A DNA stretch of 17,152 nt, taken from contig QXWX01000123.1 in assembly GCA_009911175.1 (NCBI GenBank), positions 1 through 17,152 on the forward strand, read 5' to 3'. This document shows, piece by piece, positions 1 to 7,442 of the stretch (the stretch's first letter is position 1; the number at the start of each line of letters is the position of its first letter). The notes under the pieces were generated by a model. That model worked only from the letters and a program-made list of their open reading frames with translations. It made no database searches and was not told where the DNA came from. This stretch comes from Lachnospiraceae bacterium. Its GTDB lineage: Bacteria; Bacillota_A; Clostridia; Lachnospirales; Lachnospiraceae. The position numbers and the translations under genes are program-made.

Positions 1-239
1 CCAATATTTTTCTTTATTGTACTTGAAATTTGGAGGAAATGCAAAAAAACTTTTCCGGTTTATCCGGGTTAGGGGATTAGACTTTTCATTAACGAAAGAC
101 TATCGATATTATATCCTGCAAAAATAACAATATTTTGATAATCTAATCCATTTTTCTTAAAACTGGGGGATACATCCCTACCCACAGATTTCTCCAAAAT
201 TTATACGTAAAAATTGACAATCCTTAATTATAAGATAAA
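1..239. other. Non-coding left edge
   Basis: This AT-rich stretch lies downstream of the minus-strand thioredoxin gene. I see no convincing gene, RNA or strong terminator in it. A weak GGGGGAT/ATCCC pairing around 165-180 has no T-run on either side, so the end of the redox operon transcript is not defined by what is visible here. Confidence 0.5.
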
Positions 240-1166
240 TTATTTCTGGTCGATTACGGACTGAATCTGTTTCATCAGCTGATCGTAGTTTGCTTGATCG
301 TCAATTCCGCCCATCAAAGGCTCGCCAACGATATTTCCGTCTTTATCAACAAGAACTGTTGTAGGGAATGCCATAATGTTGCCGGCGTATTTTCCAACTG
401 TTGAATCAGAATCGAAAGTCAGATTCTTGTAGGAAGCACCTTGAGCTTTTAAGATTTCTTTCGCTTCTTTGATTCCATCCTGATTGTCATCTAAAGTGTC
501 TGTATTGATACCAACAACTTCGCCACCCATTTTCTTGAGTGTTTCGTTTAATTCATTCAGTTTAGAAAGCTCTCCAACGCATGGCTTGCACCCACTGAAC
601 CAGAAGTTTACAACTGTAACTTTGTTATTAGTGAAAAGGCTGTCATCTACATCATTTCCATCCAAATCTTTTCCTTTGAACCTGTGAAACACACTTGCGG
701 ATTCATCTAATTTGGAGGAAGCACTGTCAGAGGAATCAGATGCAGCAATCTCTTTCTCAAGCTTTGCAATTTCTTCTTCGATGCCGCGGATCGTCTCAAT
801 GTCTTTGCTCAGAGTTTCATACTCTTCTTCTGAGAAGGAATCTTTATTAGATTCAACTGTACTTGCAAGGACATCTGCATAGTTTTCACTCATGGCATCA
901 CCGTCAGTATTCTTGCTCATAAAACCAAATACTTTGTCCCAAGCGTCTTTGTGATCAGCAAAAAGCTGATTTTCCTGCTGGTAAAGGTCGTTCAGTTCAT
1001 CTGTGCTTCCGGCATCTACAGAGGAAGTGGATTCCTGTTTCTTATTGTTTGTTGAGGAGGAAGCGCTTCCGCAGCCTGTGAAAGCAAGAAGTACGGAAAT
1101 GGCAAGTGATGCAGCGATTACCTTTTTTAATTTCATTGAGTTTGTTTTGATTGATTTGTTTTTCAT
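240..1166 (-). CDS. Lipoprotein thioredoxin, TlpA/ResA family, with extra helical domain
   Basis: Probable extracytoplasmic thiol-disulfide oxidoreductase anchored to the outer face of the membrane. The start at 1166 gives 308 residues and has a good ribosome site (AAAGGAG, 10 bases upstream); an ATG nine codons earlier has none. Residues 11-32 form a lipoprotein signal with lipobox FTGC, so Cys32 should be lipidated. Residues 50-145 are charged and helical, with a coiled-coil look (EEEIAKLEKEIAA); this is longer than the linker of a plain TlpA. The thioredoxin domain covers about 160-305, with redox pair C193-K-P-C196 and the cis-proline in FPTT (P268). It is the last gene of a three-gene operon, 37 bases after the polyferredoxin gene, which suggests that its electrons come from that membrane partner. 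The substrate cannot be read from the sequence. Confidence 0.9.
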   Translation of the reverse strand: MKNKSIKTNSMKLKKVIAASLAISVLLAFTGCGSASSSTNNKKQESTSSVDAGSTDELNDLYQQENQLFADHKDAWDKVFGFMSKNTDGDAMSENYADVLASTVESNKDSFSEEEYETLSKDIETIRGIEEEIAKLEKEIAASDSSDSASSKLDESASVFHRFKGKDLDGNDVDDSLFTNNKVTVVNFWFSGCKPCVGELSKLNELNETLKKMGGEVVGINTDTLDDNQDGIKEAKEILKAQGASYKNLTFDSDSTVGKYAGNIMAFPTTVLVDKDGNIVGEPLMGGIDDQANYDQLMKQIQSVIDQK

Positions 1167-1203
1167 AATTTTAAAGCTCCTTTTGAATTTCATTTTATTG
1201 ATT

Positions 1204-2106
1204 TTATCTTAGTTTATTGTCAGCCTGTTTCTTGTTTGAAAATCCGTAATGATAGCAGATTGCATCAGTCGCGCAGGCTTTCATACATTCTCCGCAGCGA
1301 ATACACTCCGGATGGTTCGGTGTGTCTACTACATTGACATCCATTTTGCAAACACGGCTACACTTCTGGCAGCCAACACATTTCTCGTGATCCACCTGAA
1401 TCTTAAGAAAAGATACTCTGTTAAACAGAGAATAGATGGCACCGAGTGGGCAGATCCATTTACAGAATGGACGGTAAAGCAAGATGCTTAAGATGATAAA
1501 AAGCACAAGGATTGTGAACTTAAATGTAAACAGATGTCCGAGTGCAGAACGGATTCCTGAGTTGGCAAGTGACAGAGGAATTGCGCCTTCAAGTACGCCC
1601 TGTGGGCAAATGTATTTACAGAAGAAAGGATCTCCCATACCAAGTGAATTGGTTACAAATGCCGGAAGCAGTATAACAAAGACGACCAGAATCACGTATT
1701 TCAGATACCGTATGGGTTTCAACTTTGCGGTGGAAAATTTCTTACCCGGAATCTTATGCAGCAAATCCTGAAACCATCCAAACGGACAAAGGAAACCGCA
1801 GATAAATCGTCCTAACAGAACTCCTAACAGGATGAAAAATCCGGTGATGTAGTAGGTGAACTTGAATTTTGAGGAACCAACTACAGCCTGGAAAGCTCCA
1901 ATCGGACAGGCACCTGTGGCGGCCGGACAAGAGTAGCAGTTCAGTCCGGGTACACACATTGTCTTTACATTTCCCTGATAAATTTTTCCTTTCCATAGAT
2001 TCGGAATGTGAATGTTTGTAAGCAGTGTTGCAGCGGCCTGAATCCATCCGCGGAAACGGACGAAAATGTTTTTGTTTGATTTTATTTTCTTATCCAATTC
2101 CGACAC
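1204..2106 (-). CDS. Membrane 4Fe-4S polyferredoxin, NapH/CcoG-like
   Basis: Integral membrane electron-transfer protein. Membrane segments lie at about 83-100, 135-150 and 195-212. Cysteine motifs are dense: C51/C57/C60/C67, then three CxxxCP motifs (C103/C107, C163/C167, C215/C219) typical of the NapH family, then two classical ferredoxin motifs (C243-C246-C249-C253 and C268-C271-C274-C278) that should each bind a 4Fe-4S cluster at the cytoplasmic C-terminus. The start is uncertain. The GTG at 2106 is only one base past a GGAG, whereas the in-frame TTG at 2097 stands 10 bases from it and is the better start, giving 297 residues. Either start overlaps the 3' end of the CXXC mini-protein gene, so the two are translationally coupled. 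Family members pass electrons through the membrane; here the likely acceptor is the thioredoxin encoded next, which is inference. Confidence 0.88.
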   Translation of the reverse strand: MSELDKKIKSNKNIFVRFRGWIQAAATLLTNIHIPNLWKGKIYQGNVKTMCVPGLNCYSCPAATGACPIGAFQAVVGSSKFKFTYYITGFFILLGVLLGRFICGFLCPFGWFQDLLHKIPGKKFSTAKLKPIRYLKYVILVVFVILLPAFVTNSLGMGDPFFCKYICPQGVLEGAIPLSLANSGIRSALGHLFTFKFTILVLFIILSILLYRPFCKWICPLGAIYSLFNRVSFLKIQVDHEKCVGCQKCSRVCKMDVNVVDTPNHPECIRCGECMKACATDAICYHYGFSNKKQADNKLR

Positions 2107-2230
2107 ACTCCATACATAATTTTATTGCTTTGCTGAGTACTACAGCGGCTTCGCCGCGGAAAATTCCGCCAAAGAAAAGAACCAGACCGGCTGTAAGTAA
2201 AAGAATCTGTGATGCTTTTTCAGATTTCAT
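2090..2230 (-). CDS. CD1871A-family membrane CXXC mini-protein
   Basis: A 46-residue protein, first gene of the redox operon. It starts with MKSEKASQIL, has one membrane segment (about residues 9-24), then the block FRGEAAVVLSKAIKLC and ends in CMECVGIG, with the pair C39-M-E-C42. The conserved GxxRGE and the terminal CxECIGIG-like ending match the small CD1871A family of Clostridia, known only as a CXXC-motif protein. The ribosome site AAAGGAG sits six bases before the ATG. Its 3' end overlaps the start of the polyferredoxin gene. The cysteine pair at the end of a membrane-anchored peptide suggests a redox shuttle or a metal site between polyferredoxin and thioredoxin; the family has no proven role that I know of. 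Which side of the membrane the CXXC faces is unclear. Confidence 0.88.
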   Translation of the reverse strand: MKSEKASQILLLTAGLVLFFGGIFRGEAAVVLSKAIKLCMECVGIG

Positions 2231-2251
2231 AAAATACTCCTTTCAATGTTC

Positions 2252-2271
2252 AAAGTCAGTTTATTGACTTT
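2252..2271. promoter_or_regulatory. Palindromic operator candidate between divergent operons
   Basis: A perfect 7-base inverted repeat, AAAGTCA and TGACTTT, is separated by six bases. It lies in the 89-base gap between the redox operon and the response regulator gene, and its right arm overlaps the -35 box of the latter. It is well placed to be a site for the regulator encoded next door or for another repressor. OmpR-type proteins more often bind direct repeats, which weakens the link. Confidence 0.45.
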
Positions 2272-2292
2272 TCGATGTTGGCATTATACAAT
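2264..2292 (+). promoter_or_regulatory. Promoter of the two-component operon
   Basis: The -35 box TTGACT and -10 box TACAAT are spaced by 17 bases, five of six matches each. On the opposite strand the same place holds a perfect TATAAT (2288 down to 2283) that could serve the redox operon, though its -35 region is poor. If the plus promoter is right, transcription starts near 2299, just after the AGGAGG at 2293-2298. Confidence 0.6.
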
Positions 2293-2319
2293 AGGAGGTG
2301 TAAAATTTCTGTTAAGAAG

Positions 2320-3015
2320 ATGGAGAAAAATAAAGTGAAATTATTAGTCGTTGAAGATGAGAAGAAATTATGTGACATGATCGCGAAAAGTCTGCACCAG
2401 ACCGGCTATGAGGTGGATGTGTGCAATGACGGAGAAGAAGCATTGGATATGATTTATGCTGAAATGTATGATCTGATCGTGCTTGATCTTAATCTTCCTG
2501 GGGTGGATGGGATGGAGATTCTTCGGGAACTTCGTAAAGAAGATGAAGAGACAAAGGTATTGATCTTGTCTGCGAGAAGTCAGATTGCAGATAAAGTTGA
2601 AGGGTTGGATGTAGGTGCGAATGATTATATGGAAAAACCATTTCATTTGCAGGAACTCGAGGCACGCGTGAGAAGTCTGACGAGACGAAAATTCATACAG
2701 AAAAATGTCTGCCTGGAATGCAACGGCATTCGGTTTGATATAAGAGAACGAGTGGCGTATGCAGAAGAGAATCCGGTTGCGTTGACGAGAAAAGAAAATG
2801 GGATTCTAGAGTATCTTCTTCTGAATCAGGGCCGGCCGGTCAGCCAGGAAGAGTTGATTGAGCATGTTTGGGATTCTTCTGTGGATAGTTTTAGCGGCTC
2901 TATTCGTGTGCATATGTCTTCCCTGAGGAGAAAACTCAAGGCGGGACTTGGCTATGATCCGATCGTAAATAGGATTGGCGAGGGTTATAAGATAGGAGGA
3001 GATGGCAAAGCATGA
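2320..3015 (+). CDS. Response regulator, OmpR family
   Basis: DNA-binding response regulator of 231 residues from this start. The receiver domain (about 6-118) has the acidic pair E12-D13, phospho-acceptor D56 in VLDLNLPG, S84 and K106 in MEKPF. The winged-helix effector domain covers about 130-228, with the recognition segment SGSIRVHMSSLRRKL. The start is open. The ATG at 2320 is where receiver homology begins, but only a weak AAGAAG precedes it. A perfect AGGAGG at 2293 sits six bases before an in-frame ATT at 2305. The ATG at 2275 lies inside the promoter and is unlikely. It overlaps the kinase gene by ATGA and is divergent from the thiol redox operon, which it probably regulates; the genes it controls cannot be proved from sequence. 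Confidence 0.9.
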   Translation: MEKNKVKLLVVEDEKKLCDMIAKSLHQTGYEVDVCNDGEEALDMIYAEMYDLIVLDLNLPGVDGMEILRELRKEDEETKVLILSARSQIADKVEGLDVGANDYMEKPFHLQELEARVRSLTRRKFIQKNVCLECNGIRFDIRERVAYAEENPVALTRKENGILEYLLLNQGRPVSQEELIEHVWDSSVDSFSGSIRVHMSSLRRKLKAGLGYDPIVNRIGEGYKIGGDGKA

Positions 3016-4211
3016 GAAAATTATCACTCCAGTGGAGACTGACAATCCTTACTACAGTGTTGATCACAGTATTGTGCGGATGCCTTACATTTTTCTTATA
3101 TAAGAATGGAGTCTATTATATCGATACACTTCAGGAAACAGTTACAGATCAGGGAAAAACACCGGAAGCACTATACATTGAGATTCCGGATAATGAGTGG
3201 GACAATTTTGCATCACAATTTGCTACGGAGGTGTATAATTCGAAATCCGATTATAGAAACAGAAGTCTACTGATCACAGGTGTTGTAGCGTTACTTGGTG
3301 GAGCGGTGACATATTTTATTAGTGGTCATGCATTAAAACCGCTCAGAGAGTTTTCTGAGACAGTTGAAAAAGTACAGGCACAGAACCTGGCGGATTATAC
3401 GATCGAAGAGAATAAGATTGCAGAGTTGGACATACTTCGTACGTCTTATAATAAGATGCTTTTGCGACTGTCGGAATCGTTCGAGACACAGCGCCAGTTT
3501 ACCGGGAATGCAGCGCATGAGCTGCGGACTCCTTTGGCATTAATTCAAGCACAACTGGACCTCTATCATGCGTCAGAAAATCTGGAGAATGGGGAAGCGG
3601 CGCAAGAGACGATCCAGATGGTGACAGAGCAGAACGAGCGTCTCAGCAAGTTGGTCAGAACACTTCTGGATATGAGTGAGTTACAGACAGTAGCGCGCAA
3701 TGACAAGATCGAACTTTGCGGACTAATCGAGGAAGTGCTGGCAGATCTGGAACCGTTGGCACAGGAAAAAGGTGTTGCACTGATACAGAAATCGCAGAGT
3801 ACAGTAGATGAGAAAGAAGAGAATGCAGGCGAGGGTCTGATGCTGACAGGAAGTGATATACTGATCTATCGGATGCTTTATAACCTTGTTGAAAATGCGA
3901 TTAAATACAACCATGCAGATGGAAAAGTTACGGTATCGGCAGAACGAAAGAGGAAAGAAGTTGTTCTGACGATTGCAGATACAGGAAATGGAATCGATGA
4001 GACATTCCGAGAGCAGATCTTTGAACCATTCTTCCGGGTGGATAAGTCAAGAAGCCGAAAAATTGGCGGTGTAGGTCTTGGACTTGCAATGGTACGCGAG
4101 ATCGTGCGGGCGCATGACGGGAAGATTGAGGTTCATGGAAATGAGCAGGGCGGAACGACATTTGAAGTGAAAATGAGTATAGAAAGACTAACTATTAAAA
4201 GTCAAATCTAA
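3012..4211 (+). CDS. Sensor histidine kinase
   Basis: Membrane histidine kinase of 399 residues, partner of the preceding regulator (4-base ATGA overlap). Two membrane segments (about 8-29 and 84-105) flank a small extracytoplasmic loop of some 53 residues without cysteines, so a direct thiol switch in the sensor loop is unlikely. A HAMP-like linker (108-152) follows, then the HisKA dimerisation domain with H169 in HELRTPL. The ATPase domain has the N box NLVENAIKYN (291-300, N295), G1 box DTGNGID (323-329) and G2 box GVGLGLAM (353-360). All catalytic elements are present, so it should be active. The signal is unknown; context suggests extracytoplasmic redox or envelope stress. Confidence 0.93.
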   Translation: MRKLSLQWRLTILTTVLITVLCGCLTFFLYKNGVYYIDTLQETVTDQGKTPEALYIEIPDNEWDNFASQFATEVYNSKSDYRNRSLLITGVVALLGGAVTYFISGHALKPLREFSETVEKVQAQNLADYTIEENKIAELDILRTSYNKMLLRLSESFETQRQFTGNAAHELRTPLALIQAQLDLYHASENLENGEAAQETIQMVTEQNERLSKLVRTLLDMSELQTVARNDKIELCGLIEEVLADLEPLAQEKGVALIQKSQSTVDEKEENAGEGLMLTGSDILIYRMLYNLVENAIKYNHADGKVTVSAERKRKEVVLTIADTGNGIDETFREQIFEPFFRVDKSRSRKIGGVGLGLAMVREIVRAHDGKIEVHGNEQGGTTFEVKMSIERLTIKSQI

Positions 4212-4293
4212 AATGAAAGCTTTTTGAATGAATTGCAGAAACGCATTTCAGATATATTTGAACCTTGAAAACTGTATGACAACAAGAGCATCT

Positions 4294-5136
4294 TTATAGG
4301 TGCTCTAAAAGGAGATATTTACAGAAAAAAATTAAGCAGTTGGCAGATGCTTTTCCTGATTTCTCCATTGCAAAAATCAATCGCACAAGCTTCTTAGCGG
4401 CATGGGATATGGCAACATTATAATGCTTGCCTTCCGAGCGTTTCTTTTCAAGATATGCACCAAAAGATTTATCCCAGTGACAGACATATTTTGTGGCATT
4501 GTAAAGGGCATACCGGAGGTATCTGGAACCTCTCTCCATATGGGAATAACAGTTGTCTAACTGTCCGGATTGATAAGTGGAGGGAGACATTCCTGCATAT
4601 GCGAATATCTTATCTGCGGAATCAAAACGAGAGAAATCCCCAATCTCAGCGATGATCATTGCGCCCATCCGGTAACTGATACCGGGAATGGTAAAGATTG
4701 GCGATTGGATTTCTTTATCCATGATTCGTTTGATGGCTGCTTCAATCTCGTCAATCTCAATCGCTAATTCCCGAATAAGTTTTATGGTGTGCTTTAGTTC
4801 CAAAGACTTGGCAGGCATATGAGAACCGATAGAACTTCTTGCAGCGTCACGAAACATGACAACAGTATCTTTTCCATATCTGCCTTTCGAACTATCAAAG
4901 AGTAGGTTGGAAAGCCTTGTGAGATGTGCATTTGCAACAGCATCTGCACTTGGAAATTCACAAAGCAAAGCATAGACGGATGCCATATGAAGCGTAGGAA
5001 CAAGTCTTTCCAGCTCCGGGAAAAGAATACAGACAAGTCTTGAAACAGAACTTTTCAATTTTGCCCGTTCTTTGACCTTATCAAAACGATAACGGGTTAG
5101 TGACTTTAATTCCTCATTGTGGTAAGATGTATCTGA
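4294..5136 (-). mobile_element. IS110-family remnant
   Basis: The 3' two thirds of an IS110-type recombinase gene. The upstream part, with the catalytic acidic residues and the left-end non-coding region that in this family can encode the bridge RNA, has been lost at the fusion near 5136. Some right-end sequence may remain between 4212 and 4293. Its outer boundary cannot be seen, because IS110 elements proper usually lack long terminal repeats. Confidence 0.75.
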
Positions 5137-5334
5137 GTAGAGCCGATTATCCCATAAGTATTTAATCAAATCTGCCCTTGTACAGATGACTCCGTCATGC
5201 TCAAAAAGATAATACATGATCCGCAATTCATTTTTTGTAAGCTCTGCCTGTTTTCCACCTGCCTCTATAGTTCCTGTCTCCAACCACAGAGATATTCCCT
5301 CATGAGTAAGGTATCTACTCTGTTTCTTTTCCAA
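4294..5334 (-). pseudogene. Chimera: OmpR winged-helix fragment fused in frame to 5'-truncated IS110 transposase
   Basis: One open frame of 346 codons made of two unrelated parts. Residues 1 to about 66 are the linker and first half of an OmpR-type winged-helix domain (LTKNELRIMYYLFEH, then LIKYLWDNRLY); the receiver half and the recognition end are missing. From about residue 67 (near 5136) it continues as an IS110-family transposase: a helical middle part (YHNEELKSLTRYRF) and the C-terminal Transposase_20 domain with PGISYRMGAMIIAEIGDF and the serine motif GMSPSTYQSG (about 249-257). The N-terminal RuvC-like DEDD domain, needed for cleavage, is gone. The frame opens with TTG after a TAG stop and has no ribosome site. 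I therefore call it a remnant of deletion between an IS110 copy and a regulator gene. The winged-helix piece is not a copy of the regulator at 2320, as the sequences differ clearly. Confidence 0.8.
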
Positions 5335-5577
5335 TCTGTTCTATCGTAAAGGAAGCAAAAATATTCTCAAAATGCTTTATTTCTATATTTATATCCAGCA
5401 ACAAGTCAACAAGAGTTTTTATCGCAAGAAACTCCTATACTTTTACATTTAACTTTTTTGATCTTTGTGAGAAAATATTTTCAAATTCAGTGGCCATATT
5501 CTCTTGTATTCTTGAATATATATTTATTGCTTTCATATTTTCTCATCCTCTGCACACCATTCAAATTTATTTACAAA
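5335..5577. other. Non-coding gap upstream of the chimera
   Basis: AT-rich sequence between the chimera and the MmcQ gene. On the minus strand a short open stretch (about 39 codons, ending in EQIGKETE just inside the chimera) has no recognisable family and no good start. The receiver half of the broken regulator is not found here in any frame. Confidence 0.4.
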
Positions 5578-5940
5578 TCAATCTTTCTTCTGATCTATCA
5601 AATCATAACTCAGATCCAAAAAATCCAATATCTTTGCTTCGCTCACCCTTCCATCCAACAACATTGTAATCCAGTACTTTTTATTCATATGATATCCCGG
5701 AAGAAAACCATAAGTCTGTGTCAGAAGTCCAACCATATCCGGTTCGCACTTCACATTGATGACATCTACCATGCTCTCTTCTTCTAATCCCAACCTAGAT
5801 TTTTCAACCTGCATCAGCACTGCATACCACTTTCCATTTTTATGCCGAAGCACTGCACTTTTCGGTGATGTTTCCCAGAGATACTCTGGAACTGTTCCAT
5901 ATTGGTTTTTTACATATTCAAAAATCTCTTCTCGTTTCAA
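5578..5940 (-). CDS. MmcQ/YjbR family protein
   Basis: Small cytoplasmic protein of the MmcQ/YjbR family, which has a CyaY-like or DNA-binding-like fold and no firmly known function. The 120-residue length is usual for the family. Typical blocks are the start KREEIFEYV, then EYLWETSP, AVLRHKNGKWYA, the VINVKCEP block followed by the TQTYGFLPGYHMNKKYWITM core, and the helical end DFLDLSYDLI. The start is a TTG at 5940, seven bases after GGGAG, and this gives the usual MKREEIF N-terminus. A GTG three codons earlier directly touches the ribosome site and is unlikely. It has its own promoter (6036-6064) and sits alone between mobile-element debris. Confidence 0.88.
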   Translation of the reverse strand: MKREEIFEYVKNQYGTVPEYLWETSPKSAVLRHKNGKWYAVLMQVEKSRLGLEEESMVDVINVKCEPDMVGLLTQTYGFLPGYHMNKKYWITMLLDGRVSEAKILDFLDLSYDLIDQKKD

Positions 5941-6005
5941 ATATTCCACTCCCTGATTACTCTATTTTATCAATCTCATGATTGTACTTTTTGTATTTAT
6001 CAACA

Positions 6006-6025
6006 GGCAGGACATTAGCCCTGCC
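6006..6025 (-). promoter_or_regulatory. Leader hairpin before the MmcQ gene
   Basis: The arms GGCAGG and CCTGCC pair perfectly around an 8-base loop. On the minus strand it would form just after the predicted transcription start and about 65 bases before the TTG start. No T-run follows it, so a terminator of the upstream hydrolase gene is less likely than an mRNA leader stem. Confidence 0.35.
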
Positions 6026-6035
6026 CACCTTTTCT

Positions 6036-6064
6036 ATTATAGCATTGTTCCTCTGCTCCTACAA
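6036..6064 (-). promoter_or_regulatory. Promoter of the MmcQ gene
   Basis: On the minus strand a perfect -10 box TATAAT (6041 to 6036) follows a weak -35 box TTGTAG (6064 to 6059) at 17 bases. It lies just downstream of the end of the hydrolase gene and points to the MmcQ gene. Confidence 0.5.
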
Positions 6065-6095
6065 TGCAATCCATTCTTTGATTTTTTCTCATTTT

Positions 6096-7442
6096 TTAAT
6101 AAGTAACCAGTCCATATCCCAAAATGGACTGGGAATTCACTGTATAACTATTCTGCTTTACTGCATCTCCACTATTTCCTTCAATCGTATGTACCGTAGT
6201 TCCATCACAGCTTTCCACGATTCCTACATGGTCACTGGCTCCATCCTGATTCCAGTCAAAAAAGATGAGGCTTCCTGGTGTCGGAACACTTCCACCACCT
6301 TGCCATTTTCTCTTTGCCTGAAACAAAGCCACACCGTCCGTACAAACAGAAAACTTTGGCACTACTTCCTTTTGAAGAAGTCCTGCCTGATCCGCACACC
6401 AGCTGACAAAACAGGCACACCATTCTTCCCGACTGTCAAATCCATACCATGACCAGAACTTCTGGCCGCCTTCGTTCCCCAACTGGCTTTTCGCAATGGT
6501 CACAAGCTGCCCATTTCCAAAAAGTCCGGCAAACAATCCCCCACCGGAATAATATCGAAGCACATGGGGTACATACTCCGGATCGCCATACCTTGGCCAT
6601 CCATGGGCGGCTGCCTGTTCCTGGGAAAACTGCAGTGCATTGGCTTCACTATAGCCCCCATGTTTTCGGATTGCCCATGTGATGTACCCATTCCCGTAAT
6701 TATAGCCTTGTAAACTAAGTTTTAACTTGTCCATATCCTGTGGGCTTTTACATCCGGCTTCCCGGACACAATCTGCATAATACTGTACGCCTACCTTGAT
6801 GGAATAGTCTGCATCCTGAATTGCACCAGGCGTATTAGGATACTGGGTATTATACGGACACTCGCTGGCCTGCATGGGATCGGTTCCTCTCCCGCCGCTT
6901 TCCTGCATCATGATTGCCTGAATGACCGATACATATTCCGGGATTCCAAATTCACTGGCATACCGCTGGATCACTGGGGTATGGGCCAGGACTTCCGCAC
7001 TCAGCGGCTCGCTGCTCTGGGAACTCCCGATAAACGAAGCGCCGCCAATGATTCCTACAATAAGGATCAAGATCACAAATACCATACCACCGCCTGCCAT
7101 CAATGCTGCAAAAGCTGCCTTTACCGCATGGGCGGCAGCTTCCGCCATAGCTTTCAGCCCCCTGGCAGTTGTTTTTGCCGCCTTGGCGCTTTGTCTTGCT
7201 GCCTGGGCAGAACGCATGGCAGCCCGTTTTGCTTCCCTTGCCGCCCTCATAGATGTTAGAGCCTGCTTTTTTTGTAAGATTGCCTGGGTTTTCACCTTCT
7301 TGGAAGAAACCGGGGACGCTTTCACCATGCGGGGCGCTGTTTTTACTGCCCGGTTTCCGGCTTCCTTGATCGTTTTCTCCGCTTCCGGTTTGACCTTGAT
7401 GCTGCCAGACGGGGGGCTGATCCCGGTGCGGCTCCTGAACAA
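6096..7442 (-). CDS. Conjugation-type cell-wall hydrolase: lysozyme-like plus CHAP domain, 5' end replaced
   Basis: Bifunctional peptidoglycan hydrolase as found in Tn916- and Tn1549-type conjugative elements, where it opens the wall for the transfer channel. Residues 14-115 are Lys/Ala-rich helix, cytoplasmic. One membrane segment follows (about 118-140). A lysozyme-like domain (150-300) has E181 in MMQESGG as the likely catalytic acid. A CHAP amidase/endopeptidase domain (311-448) has C342 in EWCACFVSW, H405 in SDHVGIVE and the EGN turn (421-423). The frame opens with a TTG at 7442 without ribosome site, and its first 12 or so codons are antisense to the tail of another gene. The natural N-terminus is therefore cut, and expression is doubtful. 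No other transfer-channel gene (VirB4, VirD4, VirB6) is in the window, so it is an orphan here. Confidence 0.82.
   Translation of the reverse strand: MFRSRTGISPPSGSIKVKPEAEKTIKEAGNRAVKTAPRMVKASPVSSKKVKTQAILQKKQALTSMRAAREAKRAAMRSAQAARQSAKAAKTTARGLKAMAEAAAHAVKAAFAALMAGGGMVFVILILIVGIIGGASFIGSSQSSEPLSAEVLAHTPVIQRYASEFGIPEYVSVIQAIMMQESGGRGTDPMQASECPYNTQYPNTPGAIQDADYSIKVGVQYYADCVREAGCKSPQDMDKLKLSLQGYNYGNGYITWAIRKHGGYSEANALQFSQEQAAAHGWPRYGDPEYVPHVLRYYSGGGLFAGLFGNGQLVTIAKSQLGNEGGQKFWSWYGFDSREEWCACFVSWCADQAGLLQKEVVPKFSVCTDGVALFQAKRKWQGGGSVPTPGSLIFFDWNQDGASDHVGIVESCDGTTVHTIEGNSGDAVKQNSYTVNSQSILGYGLVTY

Noticed and set aside
1..60. 13-codon frame after GGAGG at 33-37
   Set aside because: The spacing of two bases to ATG is too short, and the peptide is tiny and not recognisable.
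4285..4306. AGAGCA/TGCTCT hairpin after the kinase gene as terminator
   Set aside because: Only six base pairs with a ten-base loop, followed by A residues on plus and by a mixed sequence on minus. It includes the stop of the transposase frame, so it is not a convincing terminator.
5335..5577. Bridge RNA of the IS110 element
   Set aside because: In IS110 proper this RNA lies upstream of the recombinase start, but that part was lost at the fusion; the sequence here lies upstream of a foreign regulator fragment instead.
5458..5787. 109-codon plus-strand frame
   Set aside because: AT-rich, hydrophobic and without ribosome site, and its second half is the antisense of the MmcQ gene.
5982..6452. 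156-codon plus-strand frame
   Set aside because: Antisense of the CHAP domain, no family features.
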